A stretch of 64,000 nucleotides of DNA from CAISCU01 sp943361925. GTDB lineage: Bacteria; Bacteroidota; Bacteroidia; UKL13-3. The notes under the pieces were generated by a model. It ran no database searches and had not been told where the DNA came from. It saw only the letters and a program-made list of their open reading frames with translations. The translations under genes and the position numbers were made by a program. The DNA lies in contig CALRIT020000001.1 of assembly GCA_943361925.1 (NCBI GenBank), positions 338,026 through 402,025 on the forward strand, in the 5' to 3' direction. Of this stretch, positions 44,331 to 51,939 are shown one piece after another (positions within the stretch are counted from its first letter, which is position 1; the number at the start of each line of letters is the position of its first letter).

Positions 44331-44527
44331 ACAAATGTAAAATAAAGAATTAACATTTCTATACCATAAAAACATTTGTTTATTGGCAGTTTAAACATTT
44401 GTTTACCTATATATTAAAGCTTTAATAGCAGTTTTATGATGTAATTTCCTCATTTACAATTGTTTAAACATTTGTTTTACTCCTTCTTTTACATATGTTT
44501 ATGACTATATTTACTCATGTAAACATG
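44331..44527. promoter_or_regulatory. Array of ACATTTGT-type palindromes, putative XRE operators
   Basis: Three near-identical 13-mers AAACATTTGTTT(A/T) lie at 44370-44382, 44393-44405 and 44466-44478. The core also occurs inverted (ACAAATGT, 44331-44338). Related palindromes ACATATGT (44491-44498) and CATGTAAACATG (44516-44527) lie toward the SRPBCC gene. The core ACANNTGT is symmetric, as expected for a dimeric repressor. The array sits between the XRE gene and the divergent operon. Confidence 0.6.
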
Positions 44528-44572
44528 ACAATTAGACTCAAAACAATCCCCTATTTAATTGTTTAATAGGTA

Positions 44573-45028
44573 ATGAAATTATCTAAGACTCTTCAAACAG
44601 TAACAATCATACCTCGCCCATTGCCTGAGGTATTTGAATTCTTTAGTAAAGCTGAAAACCTTAATGAGCTTACTCCTCCTGAATTAAGTTTCAAGATTCT
44701 AACTCCAACTCCTATTTTAATGAAGGAAGGAATTCATATTAAATACAGAATTGCCCTGGCTGGTATTCCAATGTTCTGGAAAACTTTAATAAGTAAATGG
44801 GATCCTCCATACGAATTTGTAGATGAACAACTTTCTGGTCCATATACAATTTGGCACCATAGACATACATTTGAAGAAGTTAATGGTCAAACAAAAATGA
44901 CTGATACCATCACCTACCAGTCGAAAGGTTGGATATTAGCACCATTTCTGCATTGGTTATTTGTAGATAAAAAAGTAAAAGAGATTTTTGAATACAGGGA
45001 AGCTAAATTAAATGAGCTATTCAAATAA
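44573..45028 (+). CDS. SRPBCC / START-like ligand-binding protein
   Basis: A 151-residue protein of the SRPBCC superfamily (polyketide cyclase/dehydrase or cell-division-inhibitor SulA-like group). The fold is opened by IPRPLPEVFEFFSKAENLNELTPPEL and continues with VDEQLSGPYTIWHHRHTFEEV and a final helix VKEIFEYREAKLNELF. Such proteins bind small hydrophobic ligands or act as cyclases; no ligand is evident. It begins three overlapping plus-strand genes, directly downstream of the palindrome array, and so is a candidate target of the divergent XRE regulator. Confidence 0.85.
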   Translation: MKLSKTLQTVTIIPRPLPEVFEFFSKAENLNELTPPELSFKILTPTPILMKEGIHIKYRIALAGIPMFWKTLISKWDPPYEFVDEQLSGPYTIWHHRHTFEEVNGQTKMTDTITYQSKGWILAPFLHWLFVDKKVKEIFEYREAKLNELFK

Positions 45029-45314
45029 TGGATTTTCGATTAAAAAATGCGAGCATTGTCTTAACTGGACTAATGGAAACAAAGCTTTTTGCGAAAATTG
45101 TGGTGAAATATTAGACTTAGAATACCGTAAAGAAAGAGATGAAAAAAGCAAGGATTTGAGTGCTGCTCCTTTCTTGTTAAACTGGTATAAAATAAAAGGT
45201 TCCGACAAAAATCCGGTGTATTTTATTGTCGAAAGATTAATACGGGGTGGTCAACTTATTTTGATGGGAATAATTGCTCTCATCACATTTATTCTGATTG
45301 TATTACCGGGATGA
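45012..45314 (+). CDS. Zinc-ribbon membrane protein, unknown function
   Basis: A 100-residue protein. The N-terminal part has four cysteines in two CxxC pairs (CEHC and CENC, residues 13-35), as in a zinc ribbon. The C terminus is one transmembrane helix (LILMGIIALITFILIVLPG). It overlaps the SRPBCC stop by 17 bp and the next gene by four bp, so the three genes are translationally coupled. I do not recognise a characterised family. A cytoplasmic zinc ribbon tethered to the membrane is the most that can be said. Confidence 0.68.
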   Translation: MSYSNNGFSIKKCEHCLNWTNGNKAFCENCGEILDLEYRKERDEKSKDLSAAPFLLNWYKIKGSDKNPVYFIVERLIRGGQLILMGIIALITFILIVLPG

Positions 45315-45697
45315 ATCGATTTTTTATCAATTTTAAAAATGCCTTGAAAAAAAGAAGTTTTCAGGCATTTTTAGTTTTTTTTATTTCTTGGTTGATTTTT
45401 CACCTACCTAAAAATTGGATATCATTTCCCATTTTTTTGAATTCATATTTTGATGACTTTTTGGTGGTACCAATTGTGCTTACCTTTTCCTTGTTTCTTC
45501 AGCAAACATGGGTAAATCCACTTTTTGTTTATTCAAAATTCTTCATTCTATCTGTTGTAATGTATTTCGGAATTTTGTTCGAAATTATTCTTCCTAAATT
45601 TATTCCAGCATATACTTCAGACATCTATGACTTGATTGCATATTTAATAGGAGGAATAATATTTTACTTTCTGCAAAATATTTTCATCAAAAAGTAA
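45311..45697 (+). CDS. Small polytopic membrane protein, unknown function
   Basis: A 128-residue protein with four predicted transmembrane segments (AFLVFFISWLIFHL, FLVVPIVLTFSLFL, FFILSVVMYFGILFEII, LIAYLIGGIIFYFL). The spacing and the acidic/aromatic loop YTSDIYDLIAYLIGG recall VanZ-like proteins, but I cannot be sure. The start overlaps the previous gene as ATGA. It ends 32 bp before the convergent aldose epimerase gene. Confidence 0.7.
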   Translation: MNRFFINFKNALKKRSFQAFLVFFISWLIFHLPKNWISFPIFLNSYFDDFLVVPIVLTFSLFLQQTWVNPLFVYSKFFILSVVMYFGILFEIILPKFIPAYTSDIYDLIAYLIGGIIFYFLQNIFIKK

Positions 45698-45729
45698 ATA
45701 TGGGAATTAAAAATTCATGAACAATTTTA

Positions 45730-46617
45730 TTAATTAGGCGATTGAAAGCCAATTGTATAACTTAATTCATGTTCAGCACCAGGAACTAATTTAACAATTC
45801 CTTCCCTTTCCGAAATTTCACCCTTGAAATCAACTTTATCAGCTAAACCTTGCCAAGGTTCTAAACAAATAAAATCCTCACAAGGAACTTTAGCCCAAAT
45901 TCCTAAATAAGGAAATTGAGAAATATCCATTTCAACAGAAAATTTTGACTTGAGATGTTTAAGCTTGATAGATTTAGATTTTAAATTTTTAAAAACAAGC
46001 GCATCTTTTTCAAAAAGCTCCTTGCTTAAATTTAGCTCACTTTTATTTTCTAAAATGCTTGAAGTATTACCATCAAACAATCCTTCTGCTAATAAATGAG
46101 CTTCTAAATTCTCTTTTTCATTAAATTCAATTAAGTATTCCGATAAATTAGAAACCGGTAAAGCAAATCCTGGATGGGCACCTACACTAAAATACAGATC
46201 TTCATTTCCAATATTATAAGTTTTGTAGCTAACCTTTAAATCATCGCCAATTACCTGATAACTAATATTAAAAATAAAGTCAAAAGGAAATTGTGGAAAT
46301 CTCTCAGAATCTCCCCTAAGAGTAAAAGTAACTAAATCAGTATAAAGCTCCGTTATTTCAAATTTATTATCCCTGGCAAAGCCATGTTGACCCATTGGAT
46401 ACACTTTTCCACAATGAAGAAATTGATTTAAGGCACTCTTTCCAACAAAAGGGAATAAAACAGGTGCATGTCGAGGCCAAATTTTAGGATCTGCCTGCCA
46501 CATAAACTCATAATCAGTTAGTTTATCCTTCACTGAACACAATTCGGCCCCATAATTATTTATAGTAAATGAGGTATTAATTCCATTTATAGTAGTTTTT
46601 TCCACATTGATGTGCAT
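45730..46617 (-). CDS. Aldose 1-epimerase family protein
   Basis: A sugar mutarotase-fold enzyme of 295 residues in the LacX-like subgroup, interconverting alpha and beta anomers of hexoses or hexose 6-phosphates. The family pattern is YGAELCSVKDKLTDYEFMW near residue 23, HAPVLFPFVG near 50, GQHGFARDNKFEI with the catalytic His near 77, and VGAHPGFALPV near 146 with the second His. The end FICLEPWQGLADKVDF contains the catalytic Glu. No carbohydrate operon surrounds it. Confidence 0.88.
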   Translation of the reverse strand: MHINVEKTTINGINTSFTINNYGAELCSVKDKLTDYEFMWQADPKIWPRHAPVLFPFVGKSALNQFLHCGKVYPMGQHGFARDNKFEITELYTDLVTFTLRGDSERFPQFPFDFIFNISYQVIGDDLKVSYKTYNIGNEDLYFSVGAHPGFALPVSNLSEYLIEFNEKENLEAHLLAEGLFDGNTSSILENKSELNLSKELFEKDALVFKNLKSKSIKLKHLKSKFSVEMDISQFPYLGIWAKVPCEDFICLEPWQGLADKVDFKGEISEREGIVKLVPGAEHELSYTIGFQSPN

Positions 46618-46753
46618 AAGTTGATGCTTTAAAGTAAAATAATGACTACTAAAATAGATATTTACTCTATTTATGGAATAAGTATTTTTTTAGTTTATCC
46701 ACATTCTTACATTTGTTTTCAGAAAATTCGACAAAACCCTAAAACAAAACATT

Positions 46754-46906
46754 ATGATTTATTTAGTAAGAGGTTTAATGATGGCAATAGTAACAGTTAT
46801 GATTACTGTATTTGTTGTAGACTTTCAATCGGTTATTGATGGATTTACAGCAGTAGTAGATGGAGTTTCATTAATTCTATCGCCATTAAAAGCAGTAGTT
46901 AAATAA
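46754..46906 (+). CDS. 50-residue hydrophobic membrane microprotein
   Basis: A short open frame of 50 codons. The predicted product begins MIYLVRGLMMAIVTVMITVF and continues with a second mildly hydrophobic stretch, so it may be a small membrane protein. It is the only frame in the gap between the epimerase gene and tRNA-Leu with a coherent hydrophobic pattern. A 65-codon frame overlaps it in another phase but looks like noise. There is no ribosome-binding site evidence, so coding remains uncertain. Confidence 0.4.
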   Translation: MIYLVRGLMMAIVTVMITVFVVDFQSVIDGFTAVVDGVSLILSPLKAVVK

Positions 46907-46917
46907 ACTGCACATTA

Positions 46918-46951
46918 TTTTTGCGGAATAGAGTATTTTAAGCCATATTTG
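46918..46951 (+). promoter_or_regulatory. Promoter of tRNA-Leu
   Basis: TTTTTG at 46918-46923 and CATATTTG at 46944-46951 (one mismatch to TAnnTTTG) are separated by 20 bases. The mature tRNA begins ten bases downstream. Confidence 0.6.
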
Positions 46952-46961
46952 CCACCACAAT

Positions 46962-47045
46962 GCCGTGGTGGTGAAACTGGTAGACATGCCATCTTGAGGG
47001 GGTGGTGCTCGCAAGGGCATAGGAGTTCGAGTCTCCTTCACGGCA
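46962..47045 (+). tRNA. tRNA-Leu (anticodon GAG)
   Basis: Class II tRNA. The acceptor stem GCCGTGG pairs with TCACGGC with a terminal wobble, followed by discriminator A. The anticodon stem CCATC / GGTGG encloses the loop TTGAGGG with anticodon GAG. A long variable arm TGCTC-GCAA-GGGCA and the T-arm with TTCGAGT follow. No CCA is encoded; it must be added afterwards. Confidence 0.96.
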
Positions 47046-47052
47046 CATATTG

Positions 47053-47086
47053 AAAAAAAGGTAACATTTATGTTGCCTTTTTTTGT
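47053..47086 (+). terminator. Terminator of tRNA-Leu
   Basis: A 15-bp stem (AAAAAAAGGTAACAT / ATGTTGCCTTTTTTT) with one G-T pair and a very short loop, eight bases after the tRNA. Confidence 0.85.
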
Positions 47087-47111
47087 TTTAAATCATTGAT
47101 TTTAAGGCACA

Positions 47112-47143
47112 AAAAAAGTCGATTCAAACGAATCGACTTTTTT
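47112..47143 (-). terminator. Terminator of the small basic protein gene
   Basis: A perfect 14-bp stem AAAAAAGTCGATTC / GAATCGACTTTTTT around an AAAC loop. It is symmetric and could work in both directions; it lies 18 bp after the stop of the minus-strand gene. Confidence 0.88.
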
Positions 47144-47161
47144 AATTTCTTACAGAAAATA

Positions 47162-47302
47162 TTATTCTTCGATGATAGCTGTCTGCTCTTTGAAAGGAGA
47201 CTTAATTTTCACCAATTGGGTATTTACTTTAATACGGTTCTTACGAAGTACCGAAGTTACCTTATTTCTTCTGTCTTTTCTTTTTAATCTTGTAGTAGCC
47301 AT
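47162..47302 (-). CDS. 46-residue basic protein, conserved-looking hypothetical
   Basis: A very short gene. The product starts MATTRLKRKDRRNKV and is strongly basic over its first 35 residues, ending in acidic AIIEE. The charge pattern suggests a nucleic-acid- or ribosome-binding role, but I cannot name a family. Support for it being real comes from three elements: a promoter matching the Bacteroidetes consensus just upstream, a start codon only a few bases after the expected transcript start, and its own terminator. The opposite-strand frame at 47096-47287 is a shadow. Confidence 0.75.
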   Translation of the reverse strand: MATTRLKRKDRRNKVTSVLRKNRIKVNTQLVKIKSPFKEQTAIIEE

Positions 47303-47316
47303 AATTTTCTTTTTTG

Positions 47317-47349
47317 CAAATATAAGGTGATTAAATTTAATATCCCAAA
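47317..47349 (-). promoter_or_regulatory. Promoter of the 46-residue basic protein
   Basis: Minus-strand TTTG (47349-47346) and TATATTTG (47324-47317) are 21 bases apart. The -33 box lies inside the last codons of speA. The start codon is at 47302, so the leader is about eight bases. Confidence 0.65.
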
Positions 47350-48761
47350 ATTTTCAGCATTGCTTCTGGAGTTTGTTCCTCAGCAAATAGTTGATAAGTT
47401 AATTCACCTGATTCATTTCTATCAATAATCAGGTGTTTTGGAGCTGGAATTAAGCAATGTTGTATTCCTCCATAACCACCTAAACTTTCCTGATAAGCAC
47501 CTGTGTGGAAAAAGCCCATCAATAATGGTTCGTCATCTGTAATCTTTGGCATAAACACCTGGTTGGTATGAGTGTCTGAATTATAAAAATCCTGTCCATC
47601 ACATGTTAAACCCCCTAAATTTATTCTTTGAAATTCATGATCCCATTGGTTCAATGCCAATAAAATAAACTTTTGTCCTATGCCCCAAGTATCTGGTAAT
47701 GTGGTAATAAATGAACTATCAATTACATACCATTGTTCTTTATCGTTTTGTTCTTTTTTTCCAATAATTGAATAAAGAACTCCTCCACTTTCTCCAACTG
47801 TAAATGAACCGAATTCAGTAAAAATATTTGGTTCAGGAACTCCTCTGCTTTCGCAAATTGATTTGATATAGTATACAATTTGATCAATCATATATCCATA
47901 ATCATATTCAACTCCAAGTGAAGTATAAATTGGCATGCCTCCACCAATATCCAGTGTATCTAAATCAGGACAAACCTCTTTAACATCACAATAAACATTT
48001 ACTAATCGTGTAAGTTCACTCCAATAGTAGGTTGTATCCTTTATTCCTGAATTCACAAAAAAGTGAAGCATTTTCAATTTAAAGTTAGGATGATCTTTAA
48101 TTTGACTTTCATATAAATCTACTACCCTTTTATAACTCATTCCTAATCTTGAGGTATAAACCAAAAAATTAGGTTCTTCTTCAGTTGCAATTCTAATACC
48201 TAAATTGGTTTGATTTTTTGTGTACTTATTGATTAAATCCAATTCTTCAGGATTATCTAAAACACAAACCAGGTTGTTGTAACCTTCGTTTACCAATTCA
48301 GCCATCTTTTGAGCATAAGAATCGGTTTTATATCCATTACAAACAATAAACTGATTTTTACTGAATTTCCCTTTTGACTCAAGAGATTTGATAATGTCTA
48401 AATCAAATGCTGATGAGGTTTCCAAATCAACATTACTCTTTAAAACTTCATTCAATACAAAACTGAAATGAGAACTTTTAGTGCAATAACAATAATTATA
48501 GGATGCATTATATTGATATTTTTCAATTGCACTAGCAAAAAGTTCCTTGGCTTTGGTAATCTGACTTTCAATTTTTGGCAAATAAGTAAACTTTAATGGA
48601 GAACCATATTCCTTTACTAATGCATTTAAATCAATTCCATGAAAAAATAATTGATTATCAATTACTTCAAATCCATGACGCGGAAAAAAGAAAGTTTGAT
48701 GAATAAGGTCTGTATACCTATTTCTAATGTGTGGTGCGCTCAATTTTTTAATTTTTTGCAA
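47337..48761 (-). CDS. speA: Arginine decarboxylase (short, PLP alanine-racemase fold)
   Basis: Converts arginine to agmatine, the first step of polyamine synthesis. At 474 residues it is the short form typical of Bacteroidota, lacking the long insert of the E. coli enzyme. The N terminus runs LIHQTFFFPRHGFEV and FHGIDLNALVKEYGSPLKFTYL. The PLP-binding Lys is in YCTKSSHFSFVL near residue 92. TLDIGGGMPI and FTEFGSFTVGESGG are the phosphate-binding and late barrel motifs, and the catalytic Cys region is LTCDGQDFYNSD. The start is TTG at 48761. It is divergent from a ureohydrolase gene that would act on its product. Confidence 0.9.
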   Translation of the reverse strand: MQKIKKLSAPHIRNRYTDLIHQTFFFPRHGFEVIDNQLFFHGIDLNALVKEYGSPLKFTYLPKIESQITKAKELFASAIEKYQYNASYNYCYCTKSSHFSFVLNEVLKSNVDLETSSAFDLDIIKSLESKGKFSKNQFIVCNGYKTDSYAQKMAELVNEGYNNLVCVLDNPEELDLINKYTKNQTNLGIRIATEEEPNFLVYTSRLGMSYKRVVDLYESQIKDHPNFKLKMLHFFVNSGIKDTTYYWSELTRLVNVYCDVKEVCPDLDTLDIGGGMPIYTSLGVEYDYGYMIDQIVYYIKSICESRGVPEPNIFTEFGSFTVGESGGVLYSIIGKKEQNDKEQWYVIDSSFITTLPDTWGIGQKFILLALNQWDHEFQRINLGGLTCDGQDFYNSDTHTNQVFMPKITDDEPLLMGFFHTGAYQESLGGYGGIQHCLIPAPKHLIIDRNESGELTYQLFAEEQTPEAMLKILGY

Positions 48762-48943
48762 TGTTAAGCATTCAATAAAAATTCATTGTAAATATTTTAA
48801 TAAATGACAAAAAATGATTTAATAGAGTCAAATCTGTGGCCTTGAACCACTTAAAATAAATAAAAATAAGTTAAACAGTTGAAAATCATATCATTTTTAC
48901 TCAAACTTTATTTAAATGGATAATGCATTTTGCAGTCAAAAGC

Positions 48944-48951
48944 TATATTTG
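48944..48951 (+). promoter_or_regulatory. -7 box of the ureohydrolase gene
   Basis: TATATTTG is an exact TAnnTTTG match 27 bases before the GTG start codon. No good -33 box is seen at the usual distance. Its position inside the longer open frame argues for the downstream start. Confidence 0.5.
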
Positions 48952-48977
48952 CCCTTACACCATCCCTTGGAGGTTTT

Positions 48978-49925
48978 GTGAAAAATGTAAAATTTGTAAC
49001 TATTGAATCAGATTTCGGAGCCGGAAAAAAAGGAGCCAAACTTGGCCCACAGGCTTTGCTCAATCAATTAAAAAAAACAGGAATTGAGGATTTTCAAAAT
49101 CCTTCAGTTTCCAGAGTAAGTGCTGAAGATTTAAGCTCAGATAATCTTCATCCATTTCTAAAAAACATCGACTCTATTATCGAAGTCCAGAAACGAGCGA
49201 TTAAGGAAATTACCTCAATTTTGGAAGAAAAGAATCCTTTTCCAATTATTCTTTCCGGCGATCATAGCAATGGCTCATCTCCTATTGCTGCTATTAAGAA
49301 TATGTATCCCGACAAACGCTTAGGTGTTATTTGGATAGATGCTCATGCTGATTTGCATAATCCTTTTTCAACACCATCAGGTAATATGCATGGAATGCCT
49401 TTAGCTGCTGCTTTGGGTTTGAAACATGAAGTTGAGGATAAAAATGAAATCACTGCAAAAGAACTAGAACTTTGGCAGGATTTATTAGAATTAGGTGATA
49501 AAAAAATTACTCCTAAAATTAATTTCGAAGACCTGGTTTTTATCGATTTGAGAGATACTGAAGAAGATGAGGAGGATTTGATAAATAAACATCAAATTAA
49601 ATGGTATAGTCCGGCCGATAGAAAAGCAAAAGGTATTGAAGTAATTTTAGAAGAAACCTTAAATCATTTAGATGCATGTGATTTGATTTTAATTTCATTT
49701 GATGTAGATAGTTTAGATCCTGAAATATCAATTGGTACCGGAACTCCTGTGCCTCAAGGATTATCAAAAGATGAAGCAGTAATTTTGTTAAGTGGCTTAT
49801 TAAAATCGCCAAAAACAATTGCCTGGGAAATCACTGAAATAAATCCTTTGTTAGATAGAACAAATCCAATGGAAGAAATTAGTTCAGAGCTATTTGTGAA
49901 AATCTGGAATTTAGTTTCCAATTAA
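48978..49925 (+). CDS. Ureohydrolase (agmatinase/arginase family)
   Basis: Manganese enzyme that removes urea from agmatine, arginine or a related substrate. The metal-binding motifs are GDHSNGSSP (near residue 95), WIDAHADLHNP (near 122) and SFDVDSLDPEISIGTGTPVP (near 240). The frame opens at a TTG at 48930, but I choose GTG at 48978: it gives the family-like start KNVKFVTIESDFGAG, it has GGAGG five bases upstream, and a -7 box lies before it. Its divergent partner is arginine decarboxylase, which makes agmatinase activity the most likely, but arginase is possible. Confidence 0.88.
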   Translation: MKNVKFVTIESDFGAGKKGAKLGPQALLNQLKKTGIEDFQNPSVSRVSAEDLSSDNLHPFLKNIDSIIEVQKRAIKEITSILEEKNPFPIILSGDHSNGSSPIAAIKNMYPDKRLGVIWIDAHADLHNPFSTPSGNMHGMPLAAALGLKHEVEDKNEITAKELELWQDLLELGDKKITPKINFEDLVFIDLRDTEEDEEDLINKHQIKWYSPADRKAKGIEVILEETLNHLDACDLILISFDVDSLDPEISIGTGTPVPQGLSKDEAVILLSGLLKSPKTIAWEITEINPLLDRTNPMEEISSELFVKIWNLVSN

Positions 49926-49945
49926 AAATAAATAATCTAATTATT

Positions 49946-49985
49946 AAAAGAGAACTTTTTGAATCAAAAAGTTCTCTTTTTTTTT
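49946..49985 (+). terminator. Rho-independent terminator of the ureohydrolase gene
   Basis: A 16-bp stem AAAAGAGAACTTTTTG / CAAAAAGTTCTCTTTT with an AAT loop and a T-run, about 20 bp after the stop. Confidence 0.93.
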
Positions 49986-50114
49986 GAATACCCAAGCAAA
50001 ATAAATCCATGAAATTAATTAGAACTCATCATTAAAATTTAATGACTACCAATTGAACTTATTTTTAATTTGAACAATTACTAAATTGTTTTTTTTCGTA
50101 ATTTGGCCTACAAT

Positions 50115-51839
50115 ATGAGATGGTTTAGGATTCTATTTTTATTAGCTCTTCAGATTCAATTGGTATATGCGCAAGCGCCTACTCAGTTATTAGAAAAACT
50201 GAAACAAAAACTACCAAATGAACAAAGAATTCAAACTTTACTTGAAATCTCTAATTCCTACAAAAATTCAGATTTAAAAGAAGCTTTACTTTTTGCAAAC
50301 CAAGCTTATCAAGAATCTTCCAAAGCCGATTTACCCAAATATTCGGGTTCTGCTTTAAGTCAAATTGGACTACTTCATTATTTAAACAATAACCTTGATA
50401 GTGCTGTATATTTTCATGAAAGAGCTTCTGTTATTTTATTACAAACCGGTGATAGTTTTGAGATTTCAAGAAACAGTAACAGATTAGGTGCAGATTATTA
50501 TTTAAAAGGAAACTTAAAGGATGCAATTCTAAAATATCAAAATGCTATTTTATGGGCTAATGATATAAAAATAAAAGCAAATGCCCTGAATAATTTAGGA
50601 ATGTGTAGCAAGCAGTATGGCGATTTTTCAAAAGCTATATCCTACCATTCCCAAGCTTTGAGTTATTATGAGATTCTAGATGATCCAAATTTCAAAGCCA
50701 AAACATTTAATAATCTTGGTTCATGTTATTGGTTAAAGAAAGATGCAGAAAGAGCATTTGAATCTTATTACAACGGATTTCAAATATCAAAACAAATAAA
50801 TAATCAGGAATACCTTGCCCAATCTATGAATGGCTTAGGAATCATCTATAGCAGAAAAAATGAATTTGATTCAGCTATAACATTGTTTAATGAAGCAGCT
50901 CATATTTTTCAAGGTTTAGGTTTTCAAAAAGAATATGCACAGCAATTGGTAAATCTTGCTGACAATGAAACAGAATCCGGGAGGCTTTTAGAAGCAGAAA
51001 AAAATTATAAAGAAGCATTAAAAGTATTTGTCGCGCTTAAGGATAAATCAGGAGAGGCCGCTGTTTATAACAATCAGGGTAACCTTTTTCAAAAAAAGAA
51101 AGATTGGAAAAATGCTGCTATAAGCATGGAGAAATCTTTTGAAATTTCTAACCAAAGTCAAAACATTAATCACACCGTAATTATTGCCAGAAACCTAAGT
51201 TTTGTTTATGAAAAACTTGAAATGGCTGATAAAGCATTATACTATCGAAAAATATATGATGAATATAAAGAAGAGGTAAATGATTTAGCGGAAAATCTAA
51301 AGTATATTGAGGTTGACAACCAACTAAAAATCACTCAAAAAGAAAAGGAGCTAATTCAGAAATCTGAAGAAATTTCGAAGTTTAAGATTGGATTAATTAT
51401 CCTTGGCTTATTGGCATTGATAGTATTTGGTGTTGCAATTTTTATGTATAGAAATAACAAAAAGAAAATTGCAAATCAACTCATTCTCGAGGCAAATATT
51501 CTATCCATTGAAAAGCAAATCGAAAGTGTAAAGTCTGAAAATGTTAGTTTAAAGCAACAATTAATTGCAACAGAAGAAGAACTCATCAAACTAAACAAAA
51601 AATACGCTGGTATTAAAGAAGATTTACCTCAAGAAATTGTTCCATTATCAAAAAGGGAACATGAGGTTTTATTGTATTTGGCAGAAGGATTACCTGATAA
51701 AGAAATTGCAGATAAACTCTTTGTAAGTATCAATACTGTTAGAACTCATACCAGAAGAATTTACGATAAACTATTGGTTAATAATAGAACTGAAGCCATA
51801 AACATGCTTCATAAGTTTAACTTATTAACCACTACTTGA
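50115..51839 (+). CDS. TPR-containing LuxR-type transcriptional regulator with membrane helix
   Basis: A signal-responsive regulator of 574 residues. A signal peptide or anchor ends at VYAQ (about 20). About seven TPR repeats occupy residues 30-385 (for example NNLGMCSKQYGDFSKAISYH and AKTFNNLGSCYWLKKDAERA). A coiled coil follows, then a transmembrane helix (IGLIILGLLALIVFGVAIFM, about 425-445) and another coiled coil. The LuxR helix-turn-helix is at 510-570 (LSKREHEVLLYLAEGLPDKE). This puts TPRs in the periplasm and DNA binding in the cytoplasm, a one-component membrane regulator. The start is ATG 50115; TTG at 50103 is rejected. A large secreted protein follows and may be a target. Confidence 0.86.
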   Translation: MRWFRILFLLALQIQLVYAQAPTQLLEKLKQKLPNEQRIQTLLEISNSYKNSDLKEALLFANQAYQESSKADLPKYSGSALSQIGLLHYLNNNLDSAVYFHERASVILLQTGDSFEISRNSNRLGADYYLKGNLKDAILKYQNAILWANDIKIKANALNNLGMCSKQYGDFSKAISYHSQALSYYEILDDPNFKAKTFNNLGSCYWLKKDAERAFESYYNGFQISKQINNQEYLAQSMNGLGIIYSRKNEFDSAITLFNEAAHIFQGLGFQKEYAQQLVNLADNETESGRLLEAEKNYKEALKVFVALKDKSGEAAVYNNQGNLFQKKKDWKNAAISMEKSFEISNQSQNINHTVIIARNLSFVYEKLEMADKALYYRKIYDEYKEEVNDLAENLKYIEVDNQLKITQKEKELIQKSEEISKFKIGLIILGLLALIVFGVAIFMYRNNKKKIANQLILEANILSIEKQIESVKSENVSLKQQLIATEEELIKLNKKYAGIKEDLPQEIVPLSKREHEVLLYLAEGLPDKEIADKLFVSINTVRTHTRRIYDKLLVNNRTEAINMLHKFNLLTTT

Positions 51840-51939
51840 GAATATCCCACACATTGAATTGATTTTACTGCCAATTATTCATTTTTGATTTCAAGTTCAA
51901 TTCTAAATACTAAAATCGTATAGCATAAAAGATACGATT

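Noticed and set aside
46642..46839. 65-codon open frame beginning MTTKIDIYS, upstream of tRNA-Leu
   Set aside because: The product changes from hydrophobic to random mid-way and overlaps the better 50-codon frame in another phase; no promoter or terminator supports it.
47096..47287. 63-codon frame on the plus strand
   Set aside because: Antisense to the 46-residue basic protein and its terminator; the minus-strand gene has a promoter and a terminator.
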